This document shows, one piece after another, positions 46,951 through 54,931 of a stretch of DNA of 64,000 nt. Source of the stretch: JAXLYE01 sp046351595 (GTDB lineage Bacteria > Myxococcota_A > Polyangia > Palsa-1104 > JAEUJZ01); NCBI GenBank assembly GCA_046351595.1, contig JAXLYE010000003.1, positions 806,001 to 870,000 on the forward strand. The letters run 5' to 3'. Every line of letters begins with the position of its first letter. Within the stretch, counting starts at the first letter, position 1. Position numbers and translations under genes: made by a program. The notes under the pieces are model-generated. The model ran no database searches. It was given only the letters and a program-made list of their open reading frames with translations, and was not told the DNA's origin.

Positions 46951-48040
46951 GCCGGCGGGCGCCGACCCGACCGTCGACGAGGTGGCGCTGCTCACCGAGC
47001 TGGTCGGGATCCCCTCGGTGAGCGGGGACGAGGCCGCGATCGCCGAGCACGTCGCGGCGTGGGGCCGCTGCCAAGGACTGCGCGCGACCCGCGACGACGC
47101 CGCGGTCTACGTCGAGGTCGAGGGGCGCGCGCCGGGACCGACGCTGGCGCTGATCTCGCACCTGGACGTGGTGCCGCCGGGCGCGGGCTGGACGCGGCCG
47201 CCGTTTGTGCCCGCGCGGGACGGCGACCTGCTATACGGGCGCGGCGCGTGCGACGCCAAGGCCAGCGTGGCCGCGATGCTGTGCGCGGCGCTCGACGTGG
47301 CGCGGGCGGGCGGACCTGTGCGCGGGCGGCTGCTCGTGGTGCTGGGCTACAGCGAGGAGACGCGCGACACGTCGATGCCGCGCGCGGTGCCGCGCTGCGG
47401 GCCGATCGATGCCGCGATCATCGGCGAGCCGACGAGCCTCGACCTGGCGATCGCGCAGCGCGGCCTGCTCATCGCGGAGCTCTATGCGCGCGGCGAGCAG
47501 CACCACGCGGCCTACCCGCCGAGCGCCGGCGCACCGAGCGCGGTGCTGACCCTGGCGCGCGATCTGGTCGCGCTGCCCGAGCTTATGCGCGAGCGGCCGC
47601 ACCCGCTGCTCGGGCAGCCGACGCTGACGCCGACGCAGCTGGAGGCGGGCGTGGCGCGCAACATCGCCCCGCCGCTGGCGCGGGCGCTCCTGGACGTGCG
47701 CACCACGCCGGCGTGGCCGCACCACGAGGTGGCAGACGAGCTGCGCGCGGCCCTGCGCTCCGAGGTCGTCATCGTCTCGGAGCGGCTGCAGCCGTGCCAG
47801 ACGCCGGCGGGCTCACGGCTGCTCTCGTTGGCGGCGGCGCTGCGGCCGGGCGCGCGCCAGTACGGCAGCGCCACCTGCTCGGACTGGGTGTTCTTGCGGC
47901 ACGTCGATGCCATAAAGTGCGGCCCGGGCAGCAGCCGGCGCTCGCACACCGCCGACGAGTACGTCGAGCTTGCCGAGGTCCGCGCCGCGCGCGGCTTCTA
48001 CGCCGAGCTCGCGCAGCGCTACCTGGAGCCGCAGCCATGA
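46931..48040 (+). CDS. argE: M20-family N-acyl amino acid deacylase, probably N-acylcitrulline deacylase
   Basis: 369 residues from TTG 46931, the first start that covers the family's N-terminus (LLTELVGIPSVSGDEAAIAEHV). Metal-site motifs are ISHLDVVPPG (His, Asp), GRGACDAKASVAA, GYSEETRDT (catalytic Glu) and AAIIGEPTSLDLA; SRRSHTADEYVELAEV gives the C-terminal His. M20 enzymes of this branch (ArgE/DapE/ACD) are zinc deacylases. Because the transcarbamylase here acts on N-acylornithine, the expected substrate is N-acetyl- or N-succinylcitrulline. The unusual start and 20-bp overlap with argB suggest coupled, lower-level translation. Confidence 0.88.
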   Translation: MPTPQPEPAGADPTVDEVALLTELVGIPSVSGDEAAIAEHVAAWGRCQGLRATRDDAAVYVEVEGRAPGPTLALISHLDVVPPGAGWTRPPFVPARDGDLLYGRGACDAKASVAAMLCAALDVARAGGPVRGRLLVVLGYSEETRDTSMPRAVPRCGPIDAAIIGEPTSLDLAIAQRGLLIAELYARGEQHHAAYPPSAGAPSAVLTLARDLVALPELMRERPHPLLGQPTLTPTQLEAGVARNIAPPLARALLDVRTTPAWPHHEVADELRAALRSEVVIVSERLQPCQTPAGSRLLSLAAALRPGARQYGSATCSDWVFLRHVDAIKCGPGSSRRSHTADEYVELAEVRAARGFYAELAQRYLEPQP

Positions 48041-49467
48041 GCCAAGACCGACCGAGTACGCTGTGGTCGCCGCCGACCGCGCTCGATCAGCGCGTGTTCG
48101 ATTACACCGTCGGCGACGATCCGATCTGGGACGCGCAGCTCTTGCGCTGGGACGTGCTGGGCAGCCTCGGCCACGCCCGCGGCCTGCTCGCCTCGCGGCT
48201 GCTCGGCGACGACGAGCACGCGCGGCTTGCGGCGGTGCTGCGGGCGGCGCTCGGCGCGATCGAGCGCGGCGAGCTGCGCATCGAGCGCCAGCACGAGGAC
48301 GTGCACACCGCCGTCGAGCTGTGGGTGAGCGAGCGCGAGCCCGAGCTCGGCGCGCGGCTGCACACCGGGCGCTCGCGCAACGATCAGGTGGCGTGCGACC
48401 TTCGGCTGTTCCTGAAGGACGCGCTGCTCGGCCTGTCGTCGCGCGCCGAGCACGCGGCCGCAGAGCTCCTGCGCTTCGCCGCGGTGCACGAGCGCACGCT
48501 GTGGCCCGGCTACACCCACCAGCGGCGCGCCATGCCCTCGACGCTGGGGCTGTGGGCGGCGGCGCTCGGCGAGGGCCTGATCGAGACGCTGGAGGCGCTG
48601 CCTTCGCTGTGGGCGCAGGTCGATCGCTCGCCGCTCGGCAGCGGGGCTGGCTACGGCGCGCCGCTGCCGCTCGAGCGCGAGGCGACGGCGGCGGCGCTCG
48701 GCTTCTCGGGCCTGGTCCACGCCGTGACCGCGGTGCAGAACGGGCGCGGCAAGCTCGAGGCCGCGGTGCTCGGGTTCTGCTGCCAGCTCGGGCACGATCT
48801 GGGCAAGCTGGCCGCCGACGTCTGCCTGTACTCCGCCGAGGAGTTCTGCTACCTTGCGCTTCCTCCGGAGCTGTGCACCGGTTCGAGCATGATGCCGCAC
48901 AAGCGCAACCCCGACCTGTTCGAGCTCACGCGCGCGCGTGCGGCGGCCCTCGACGGCGATCTCGGGACCGTGCTGCAGCTCAAGGGCAAGCTGACCTCGG
49001 GCTACCACCGCGATGCGCAGCTGCTCAAGGAGCCGCTGTTGCGCGGGCTGCGCCGCACCGCCGAGATGCTTGAGATCGTAGGGCTGGCGGTGCCGCGGCT
49101 GACCGTCGACGAAGCGCGCTGTCGCGAGGCGCTGCGCGGCGGCGTCCTGGCCACCGACGAGGTCATGCGCCGCGTCGAGGCGGGCGCGCCGTTCCGCCAC
49201 GCCTACCGCGAGGTCGCCGCGGCGCTGCGCACCGGCTACGAGCCGCCGGAGGCGGAGAGCGACGAGCTGCTCACGCGGCGGCGCTCGACGGGCGGGGCCG
49301 GCAACCTGGCGCTCGGCGTGCTGCACGAGCGCCTGCGCGGCGTGCAGCGCTTCGCCCAGGCCGAGCAGGCGCGCTTCCATGGCGCACTCGCTGCACTGAC
49401 GCAGGAGCCCCAAGCCACTGCTGCTGCCGTCGCTGCGGTCGCTGCTGACTCGGGGGCTGCGGGGTGA
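48037..49467 (+). CDS. argH: Argininosuccinate lyase
   Basis: 476 residues from ATG 48037, overlapping argE by 4 bp. It cleaves argininosuccinate to arginine and fumarate. Fumarase/ASL superfamily regions are clear: RQHEDVHTAVE, LHTGRSRNDQVACDLRLFL, PGYTHQRRAMPSTLGL, and the signature GSSMMPHKRNPD with catalytic Ser. The C-terminal tail (TQEPQATAAAVAAVAADSGAAG in parts) is Ala-rich low complexity. Last biosynthetic gene, coupled to argR by a GTGA overlap. Confidence 0.95.
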   Translation: MSQDRPSTLWSPPTALDQRVFDYTVGDDPIWDAQLLRWDVLGSLGHARGLLASRLLGDDEHARLAAVLRAALGAIERGELRIERQHEDVHTAVELWVSEREPELGARLHTGRSRNDQVACDLRLFLKDALLGLSSRAEHAAAELLRFAAVHERTLWPGYTHQRRAMPSTLGLWAAALGEGLIETLEALPSLWAQVDRSPLGSGAGYGAPLPLEREATAAALGFSGLVHAVTAVQNGRGKLEAAVLGFCCQLGHDLGKLAADVCLYSAEEFCYLALPPELCTGSSMMPHKRNPDLFELTRARAAALDGDLGTVLQLKGKLTSGYHRDAQLLKEPLLRGLRRTAEMLEIVGLAVPRLTVDEARCREALRGGVLATDEVMRRVEAGAPFRHAYREVAAALRTGYEPPEAESDELLTRRRSTGGAGNLALGVLHERLRGVQRFAQAEQARFHGALAALTQEPQATAAAVAAVAADSGAAG

Positions 49468-49916
49468 AGACGCGCCGCTCGCTGCGCCTGCGCAGGCTCC
49501 TTGAGCTGGTGAGCACGCGCGAGCTGCGCACGCAGGAAGAGGTGGCCGCCGCGCTCGAGGCCGAGGGCTGGGTGGTCACGCAGTCGTCGGTGAGCCGCGA
49601 CATCGCGGCGCTGCACCTGATCAAGGTCGACGGCGCGTACCGCCGCCCCGAGAAGCAGCGCTCGGCGCGCAGCGGCCATGAGCAGACGATCGCGGAGTCG
49701 GTCCTCGGCTGCGCCGGTGCCGGCGACGCGCTGGTGGTGCTGCACACGCCGCCGGGTGAGGCCGGGCGCGTCGGCCTGGCGCTCGACCGGCTGGGCTGGC
49801 CCGAGGTCGTCGGCACGATCGCGGGGGACGACACGATCTTTGTCGCCGCCCGCGACAGCGCCGCGCAGCGCCGGCTGCTGCAGTCGCTGCAGCGCCTGAT
49901 CGACGCCACGCCTTAG
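49464..49916 (+). CDS. argR: Arginine repressor ArgR
   Basis: 150 residues from GTG 49464. The N-terminal winged helix has ELRTQEEVAAALEAEGWVVTQSSVSRDIAALHLIKVDG (read as QSSVSRDIAALHL), and the C-terminal arginine-binding, hexamer-forming domain ends GTIAGDDTIFVAARD with the Asp pair that binds arginine. At the end of the operon it likely represses, it would give feedback control through the box at argG and possibly carA. Confidence 0.93.
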   Translation: MKTRRSLRLRRLLELVSTRELRTQEEVAAALEAEGWVVTQSSVSRDIAALHLIKVDGAYRRPEKQRSARSGHEQTIAESVLGCAGAGDALVVLHTPPGEAGRVGLALDRLGWPEVVGTIAGDDTIFVAARDSAAQRRLLQSLQRLIDATP

Positions 49917-49944
49917 CCGGCCCTCGCCGGCTTCAGGCTGCGTC

Positions 49945-50469
49945 TCAGGCCTTGCTCTGGGCGATGTCGTGCAGCGTGATCGAGCCCATGTAGTCGCGCT
50001 TGCCCAGGTCCACGCCGTTGTGGCGCAGGATCGCGTAGACCATGCTGGCGTGGAAGTAGAAGTTGGGCAGCGACATCTCGACCAGGTAGTCCGAGCCCTT
50101 CATGGCCTTGCCCGGTGCGAACGGCAGCGGCACCTCGCGGCTGTCCGAGCTCTCGAAGTCGGCGGCGGTGAACGTGCGCAGGTACTCGAGCACCGAGCGG
50201 ATGCGCGCGTACAGCTCTTCCAGGGTCTGCTCGGTGTCGGGGTGCGCGGGCGGGTTCTTGCCCGACAGGCGCGCGGCCGTGAACTTGGCGATGTCACAGG
50301 TCGCCTGCACCTGCCGCGTCAGCGCGTACTGATCCGGCGCCAGGCGCGCGACGAGCAGGACGCCCGGCTCGAACGACTTCTTCTTGGCGTAGGCCTCGCC
50401 CGCCTCAAGCCAGCGGACGAGGTTCTCGAGCATCTTGGTGTACTGGACGATGGTGGCGTAGTAGGGCAT
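49945..50469 (-). CDS. DUF1993 family protein
   Basis: 174 residues from ATG 50469. Matches the DUF1993 (DinB-like helical bundle) proteins: MLENLVRWLEAGEAYAKKKSFEP, LAPDQYALTRQVQATCDIAKF, LPNFYFHASMVYAILRHNGVDLGKRDYMG, and so on. These are common in bacteria and of unknown function; a conserved His near ASMVYAILRHN is suggestive of metal binding. Converges on argR. Confidence 0.88.
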   Translation of the reverse strand: MPYYATIVQYTKMLENLVRWLEAGEAYAKKKSFEPGVLLVARLAPDQYALTRQVQATCDIAKFTAARLSGKNPPAHPDTEQTLEELYARIRSVLEYLRTFTAADFESSDSREVPLPFAPGKAMKGSDYLVEMSLPNFYFHASMVYAILRHNGVDLGKRDYMGSITLHDIAQSKA

Positions 50470-50602
50470 GCGCGCAGGATACCACCGGCCGCCGCCTGTT
50501 CGCGCGCCGCAATCTCATCCGACGGACGGACGACCTATCAGGAGGTCCCTGAGCTCCGCGCGCGGAGCGCACCGAGACGTACGGAGAGAGCGCGAGCAGC
50601 CG

Positions 50603-51448
50603 CTACTCGATCGGCTTCATGCCGGCCTTGACGCAGCGCGGTGGTGTGCCCGCGAAGAAGAAGTAGGCGTCGCCGGTGCGCACCAGCCAGTGGCCCTTGC
50701 CCTCGTCGCGCACGCTCAGCGCGCGGTGCCCCGACGGCGCGTCCGAGAAGGCGTCGAGATCGAGCTCCGGGCGCGTCGCGAGCCTGCCGCCGCCGTGCAC
50801 GAGCCTGAGCTCCGGACCGGGCGGGCACAGCGCCTCGATCACGGCGCTCTGTTGCAGGTGCAGCGCCAGGAGGAGCCGGAAGAATGCGAGGTCCACGTCC
50901 GCGTGCGCGCTCGGCGCGTAGGGGTAGTGCAGCATGGGCTGCCGCTTCTTGCGCGCCTCCTCGTCGAGCTGGAAGCGCAGCGTCAGCGGTTCGAAGGCCA
51001 GGTAGCGGGCGTTGTCGGCGACGAAGGCGCGGCGCTCGGCGTCGGTCTTGAAGGTCCGGCCGAGCATGTCGGCGAGCCGGCTGCCGAGGAAGCCGCGGAT
51101 CTCGCCGGTGTCTGCGAGCTCGCCGGGCAGCTTGTCGAGGAGCTGCGAGAACAGCTCGACCACCAGCGCGTCCGTGCGCACAAGATCGAGCAGGCCGATG
51201 GCCGTCCACAACAGCCGCGGCTCGGTGCGCGCCACCGCGGCGAGGCCGCCGACGCTGGCGCGGCCGGCGCTGGCGAGGGCCCAGGTGGCGGCGCGGCGGT
51301 CCGCGGCCGGGGTCTTGGGATCGGCGATGCGCTCGACCTGCGCGCGCACGTAGTCGGGGCTGAGATCCTGCCAGGCGAAGCCGCGCGCCGGCACCAGCAG
51401 TCCGGCCAGCGCCGCCTTCGCGAGCACAGAGCGCCGGGTCATGGACAT
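50603..51448 (-). CDS. Exported hypothetical protein
   Basis: 281 residues from ATG 51448; GAGGAGG six bases upstream favours it over ATG 51454 (too close to the site) and ATG 51442. The N-terminus MSMTRRSVLAKAALAGLLVPARGFA has a twin-Arg-like start and signal peptide. The rest is helical (about 35-175) and then beta-rich (RLVHGGGRLATRPELDLDAF). No family recognised. Iterated ATCAATGTTGAT sites lie 60-130 bp upstream. Confidence 0.6.
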   Translation of the reverse strand: MSMTRRSVLAKAALAGLLVPARGFAWQDLSPDYVRAQVERIADPKTPAADRRAATWALASAGRASVGGLAAVARTEPRLLWTAIGLLDLVRTDALVVELFSQLLDKLPGELADTGEIRGFLGSRLADMLGRTFKTDAERRAFVADNARYLAFEPLTLRFQLDEEARKKRQPMLHYPYAPSAHADVDLAFFRLLLALHLQQSAVIEALCPPGPELRLVHGGGRLATRPELDLDAFSDAPSGHRALSVRDEGKGHWLVRTGDAYFFFAGTPPRCVKAGMKPIE

Positions 51449-51511
51449 CCGCATCCTCCTCGTCGCGGTCACGCCGCGGCATCAGGGAACCGGCCGGCCC
51501 GGCCGATGTTG

Positions 51512-51578
51512 ATCAATGTTGATTGGCGGATCAATGTTGATTGGCGGATCAATGTTGATTGAGCCGATCAATGTTGAT
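51512..51578. repeat. Four iterated ATCAATGTTGAT sites upstream of the exported protein gene
   Basis: ATCAATGTTGAT occurs at 51512, 51530, 51548 and 51567, spaced 18, 18 and 19 bp. Each copy has dyad symmetry (ATCAA and TTGAT). Partial copies flank the set on both sides. Low GC stands out locally. The arrangement is like a multi-site operator or a replication-type iteron, or a simple repeat. Confidence 0.7.
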
Positions 51579-51612
51579 CAACATCAGCGCTCGGCGGGCC
51601 GCGCTTCGGCGT

Positions 51613-52446
51613 TCAGGGCGACTCGGTCCGATCATAGCCGACGCGGGTCGGGCGCTGGCTCAGGCCGAACACCGCGCCCTGCGGGTCCTCGCAGTACACG
51701 ACGAGCTCGCCCGAGGGGGAGAGCCGCGGCTCGTCGTATGCTGTGCCGCCGTGCGCGCGCACGCGCTCGATCGCCCGGTGCAGATCGTCGACGCGGAAGT
51801 AGAACAGCCAGTGCGTGTGGACCTCCGGCCGCCTGGCGCTGCTCATCATGCCGCCGACGCTGCGCTCCGCGCCGTCCCAGGCGAAGGTCCGGTACGGTCC
51901 GACGTCGCTCGCGACTCCGGAGCTTGGCCCGGAGCTTGGCCCGGAGCTGGGCCCGGAGCTGGGCCCGGAGCTGGGATCGAGCAGGCCGGTCGTGCGGAAG
52001 CCGAGCAGCGCGGCGTACGCCTCGGCGGCCTGCGCCTCGTCGGTGGTGTTGAGCTCGTGCCAGCTGACGGCGGGGCTGGGTCCGTCGCCGCGCGAGCTCA
52101 GGCCGAGCACCGCACCCTGCGGATCGGTCACGCTGGCGACGTCGCCCGCGGCGCTGCGCCGCACCGGTCCGCGCGGCTGGCCGCCCGCGGCGACGAAGCG
52201 CTGCAGCCACGCCTCGACGTCGGGCACCGCGACGTGACCCAGCCAGTGCGCCGGCGCGCCGCCGAGCCGCGCCCGCTCGGGCAGCACCTCGAGGCTGGCG
52301 AGGCGCTCGCCGCCCGGGGCCTGGTGAAAGACGCCGCCGGCCGCGTCGCGCTGCGCGCTCCAGCCCATCACGTCGTTATAGAACGCCTGCGCGGCGTCGA
52401 GATCCGTCGTCCTCAGCTCGTACCAGGTGAACATCACGGCGCGCAT
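51613..52446 (-). CDS. VOC/glyoxalase-superfamily protein with two domains
   Basis: 277 residues from ATG 52446 (ATG 52434 alternative). Two related VOC modules: MFTWYELRTTDLDAAQAFYNDVMGW to VTDPQGAVLGLSSR, and VSWHELNTTDEAQAAEAYAALLGF to YCEDPQGAVFGL. Such proteins use two beta-alpha-beta-beta-beta units to bind a metal and small substrate; the function is not specified. A 12-bp tandem repeat inserts a Ser-Ser-Gly-Pro repeat (about five copies) in the second module between its first helix and strand. That insertion is presumably tolerated in a loop. Confidence 0.85.
   Translation of the reverse strand: MRAVMFTWYELRTTDLDAAQAFYNDVMGWSAQRDAAGGVFHQAPGGERLASLEVLPERARLGGAPAHWLGHVAVPDVEAWLQRFVAAGGQPRGPVRRSAAGDVASVTDPQGAVLGLSSRGDGPSPAVSWHELNTTDEAQAAEAYAALLGFRTTGLLDPSSGPSSGPSSGPSSGPSSGVASDVGPYRTFAWDGAERSVGGMMSSARRPEVHTHWLFYFRVDDLHRAIERVRAHGGTAYDEPRLSPSGELVVYCEDPQGAVFGLSQRPTRVGYDRTESP
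51919..51975. repeat. 12-bp tandem repeat in the VOC gene
   Basis: GGAGCTTGGCCC twice, GGAGCTGGGCCC twice and a partial fifth copy, encoding Ser-Ser-Gly-Pro units on the minus strand. Confidence 0.85.
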
Positions 52447-52613
52447 TACAGCGCAGGCGGTGCAGCTTGCAAAGGGCTCCCGAGAGGCGCGACCGAACCG
52501 TTTCAGGACCGTTCCGACGGCGCCTTCGCTGGCGCGGGGCGACGGGGCCGGGGGGCGGGACAGTCAGCCGTCGGATGTCCCGGGCAACGTTCCCGTCGGA
52601 GAACACGCGTCAA

Positions 52614-53018
52614 TCAGGCGCGCGGAAAGGGCAGGAGCGATTCCGCAGGGACAGCTCCGGCGTCCACCCGCAGCACGCTGGCGTCATCGTCTACATCGCG
52701 CACGCGGCGGTTCATCAGCACGCTGGCGCGCAGGCGCAAGGTCAGCGCCAGGACGGCGGCGATGGCCAGCGGGCGGCGCTGCTCGATCCCCACGCGGAAG
52801 ATGAGCAGCGACGTGGCGCCGTTGATGCAGTCGTGCTGCAAGAGATCTTGCGGCTTCTGCGGCTCGCCGCGGCGCTTCAGGTACGACGGCGCCGCCGCCA
52901 CCACGATCCGGCTCGGGGCCGAGAGCCGGACGTGGACCCTGTCGCGATCGGCGGCAAGAGGCGCGAGAGCACGAGTCACCTTTCGCCGGTCCGCGCTCAG
53001 GTCTACTGTTTTCCACAA
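52614..53018 (-). pseudogene. Remnant of a LysR-family regulator
   Basis: A 134-residue frame with a clear piece of a LysR substrate-binding domain: VRLSAPSRIVVAAAPSYLKRRGEPQKPQDLLQHDCI in parts. The helix-turn-helix is missing, and sequence after HDCI does not follow the family. A truncated and probably frameshifted gene. LysR regulators often lie divergent to the alcohol dehydrogenase they control, the arrangement seen here. Confidence 0.6.
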
Positions 53019-53045
53019 GAATCAGCCCCCAAGGAGGGTCCGTCC

Positions 53046-54104
53046 ATGTACAGCGCAAGAGCCTACTCCGCGACCAGCGCGTCCTCGCCCCTGGCGCCCG
53101 CCACGATTCCGCGGCGCGATCCCTCCGAGCGGGACGTGCAGATCGAGATCCTGTTCTGCGGCATCTGCCACTCCGATCTGCACCAGGCCCGCAACGACTG
53201 GAACAGCACCATCTACCCGGTCGTCCCCGGCCATGAGATCGTCGGCCGCGTCACCCAGGTCGGCGCAGCGGTCACCAAGCACAAGCCCGGCGACCTCGTG
53301 GCGGTCGGCTGCCTCGTCGACTCGGACCGCACCTGTGCCGAGTGCCAGGAGGGCCTGGAGCAGTTCTGCCCGAACCAGACCATCGTCTTCGGCTCGCCGG
53401 ACAGGCGCTCGGGCGGCGTCACCTACGGCGGCTTCTCCGAGAGCATCGTCGTCGACGAGCACTTCGTGCTGCGCGTGCCGCCGAACCTCGACCCGGCGGC
53501 TGCGGCGCCGCTTCTGTGCGCCGGGATCACGACGTACTCACCGCTGCGGCACTGGGGCATCAAGAAGGGCAAGAAGGTCGGCGTGGTGGGCCTCGGCGGC
53601 CTGGGCCACATGGGCGTGAAGTTCGCGCGGGCGTTCGGCGCCCACGTCGTGGTCTTCACGACCTCGCCCAGCAAGGTCGAGGACGCGCGAGTCCTCGGCG
53701 CGGACGACGTGATCCTGTCGCGCGATGACGCCGCGATGCGCAAGCACGCCGGCAGCTTCGACTTCATCCTCGATACGGTCTCGGCCGATCACGACCTCAA
53801 CGCCTACCTGGGAATGCTCCGCCGCGACGGCAACCTCACCCTGCTTGGCGCGCCGCCGAAGCCGCTCTCGGTGGCCACCTTCAACCTGCTGATGGGGCGC
53901 CGCAGCCTGTCGGGATCCAACATCGGCGGCATCGCCGAGACGCAGGAGATGCTCGACTTCTGCGGCCAGCAGAACCTCACCGCCGACGTCGAGATCATCC
54001 CCATCCAGAAGATCAACGAGGCCTTCGAGCGGCTGCTCAGGTCCGATGTGAAGTACCGCTTCGCGATCGACATGGCATCGCTCAAGTCGGTCAAGTCGGC
54101 ATGA
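53046..54104 (+). CDS. Zinc-dependent alcohol dehydrogenase (YahK/cinnamyl-alcohol type)
   Basis: 352 residues; AAGGAGGGTCC precedes ATG 53046. Catalytic zinc ligands are C41 (in CGICHSDLH) and H63-E64 (PGHE). The NAD(P) fold shows VGVVGLGGLGHMGVKFARA. It matches the YahK subgroup, which reduces broad aldehydes with NADPH. The structural zinc lobe has C97, C100 and C108, but the first of the four usual cysteines is D94 (VDSDRTCAEC where relatives have VDSC). Zinc at that site may be weak. Stands alone after the LysR remnant. Confidence 0.9.
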   Translation: MYSARAYSATSASSPLAPATIPRRDPSERDVQIEILFCGICHSDLHQARNDWNSTIYPVVPGHEIVGRVTQVGAAVTKHKPGDLVAVGCLVDSDRTCAECQEGLEQFCPNQTIVFGSPDRRSGGVTYGGFSESIVVDEHFVLRVPPNLDPAAAAPLLCAGITTYSPLRHWGIKKGKKVGVVGLGGLGHMGVKFARAFGAHVVVFTTSPSKVEDARVLGADDVILSRDDAAMRKHAGSFDFILDTVSADHDLNAYLGMLRRDGNLTLLGAPPKPLSVATFNLLMGRRSLSGSNIGGIAETQEMLDFCGQQNLTADVEIIPIQKINEAFERLLRSDVKYRFAIDMASLKSVKSA

Positions 54105-54167
54105 CTTCCGCTGCGCGACGGTGATCCGCAGGGAGAACAGGACCACGCAGGCGGGTCCTGGACCGGT

Positions 54168-54629
54168 TCAAGCCGGCGGCAGCAAGAGGACCGCGGCGGT
54201 GGACGGCTGGTGGTACGGATCGACATAGTCAATCGCGAGCCGCACCCCGGCCGCTGCCTGGAAGCTGCGCTCGCCGGGACTGACCCGCTCCAGCGTGACG
54301 TCCTCTTCGCGGCCATCCCGCACGAGGCGCAGCCGCATCGTCGAGATGTTCACGCCGCCCTTGGCGTGCGCATACATGCACGTAACAAGCGTCAGCTTGA
54401 TGCCGTAGCCGATGCTGACCGCCACCCCTTCCTTCAGCTCGAAGCGCTCGGGCTCCTTCTCGTTCGCCATGGCGGCTCCTGCGATCGGCTGCGGCGCTGC
54501 GCTGCGGGGACTGCTGCCGCGCCCGGGCTCGCCCGCTGCCTGGGGATCCGCGGTCTTGCACCCGATGAGGCTCCCGATAGCGTACCCGATGAGGAGCGCG
54601 AGCCCGACGACGGTGGAGCAGCGGCGCAT
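54168..54629 (-). CDS. Putative lipoprotein
   Basis: 153 residues from ATG 54629. Signal peptide VVGLALLIGYAIGSLIGC ends in a lipobox (cysteine at about 24). After a low-complexity Pro/Ala/Gly stretch (about 28-55), the C-terminal 95 residues form a compact beta-rich domain (FELKEGVAVSIGYGIKLTLVTCMYAHA, VTLERVSPGERSFQAAAGVRLAIDYVD). Family not recognised. Confidence 0.65.
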   Translation of the reverse strand: MRRCSTVVGLALLIGYAIGSLIGCKTADPQAAGEPGRGSSPRSAAPQPIAGAAMANEKEPERFELKEGVAVSIGYGIKLTLVTCMYAHAKGGVNISTMRLRLVRDGREEDVTLERVSPGERSFQAAAGVRLAIDYVDPYHQPSTAAVLLLPPA

Positions 54630-54931
54630 GTCGGATCAGGATCCGGGAGGACCGCCCGCGCTGTCAACGCCGGTCTGGCGCGCGTCGCCGTGCTGTACCG
54701 GCCGGGCCTTTTGTACGCGCGGCCGGGGTCAGCGGATGGCGCCAGATCCCGAGCCGGACAACCGGTCATGCCGCCGACCTGACGAGCGCGCGGTGCAGAG
54801 ACGGGTCCCGCCCCGCCCGCCGGTCACCGGCTGAGCCGCGGCGAACGGCCGCTGCCTACGCCGGCCGCCGGGCCGCTGCTCGACGACGAGCGTGAGCTCT
54901 TGGACGAGCTCACATTCCGCTCACGGTCGGC
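54630..54931. other. 300-bp gap with no gene recognised
   Basis: Between the leftward lipoprotein start and the end of the glycosidase-like gene. It should carry the lipoprotein promoter. GC-rich sequence with short complementary stretches (CCGGCCGGG and CGGCCGGGG near 54700-54725), but nothing secure. Confidence 0.4.

Noticed and set aside
54690..54730. GC-rich hairpin resembling a terminator
   Set aside because: Complementarity is imperfect and the only T run lies within the region rather than after a stem.
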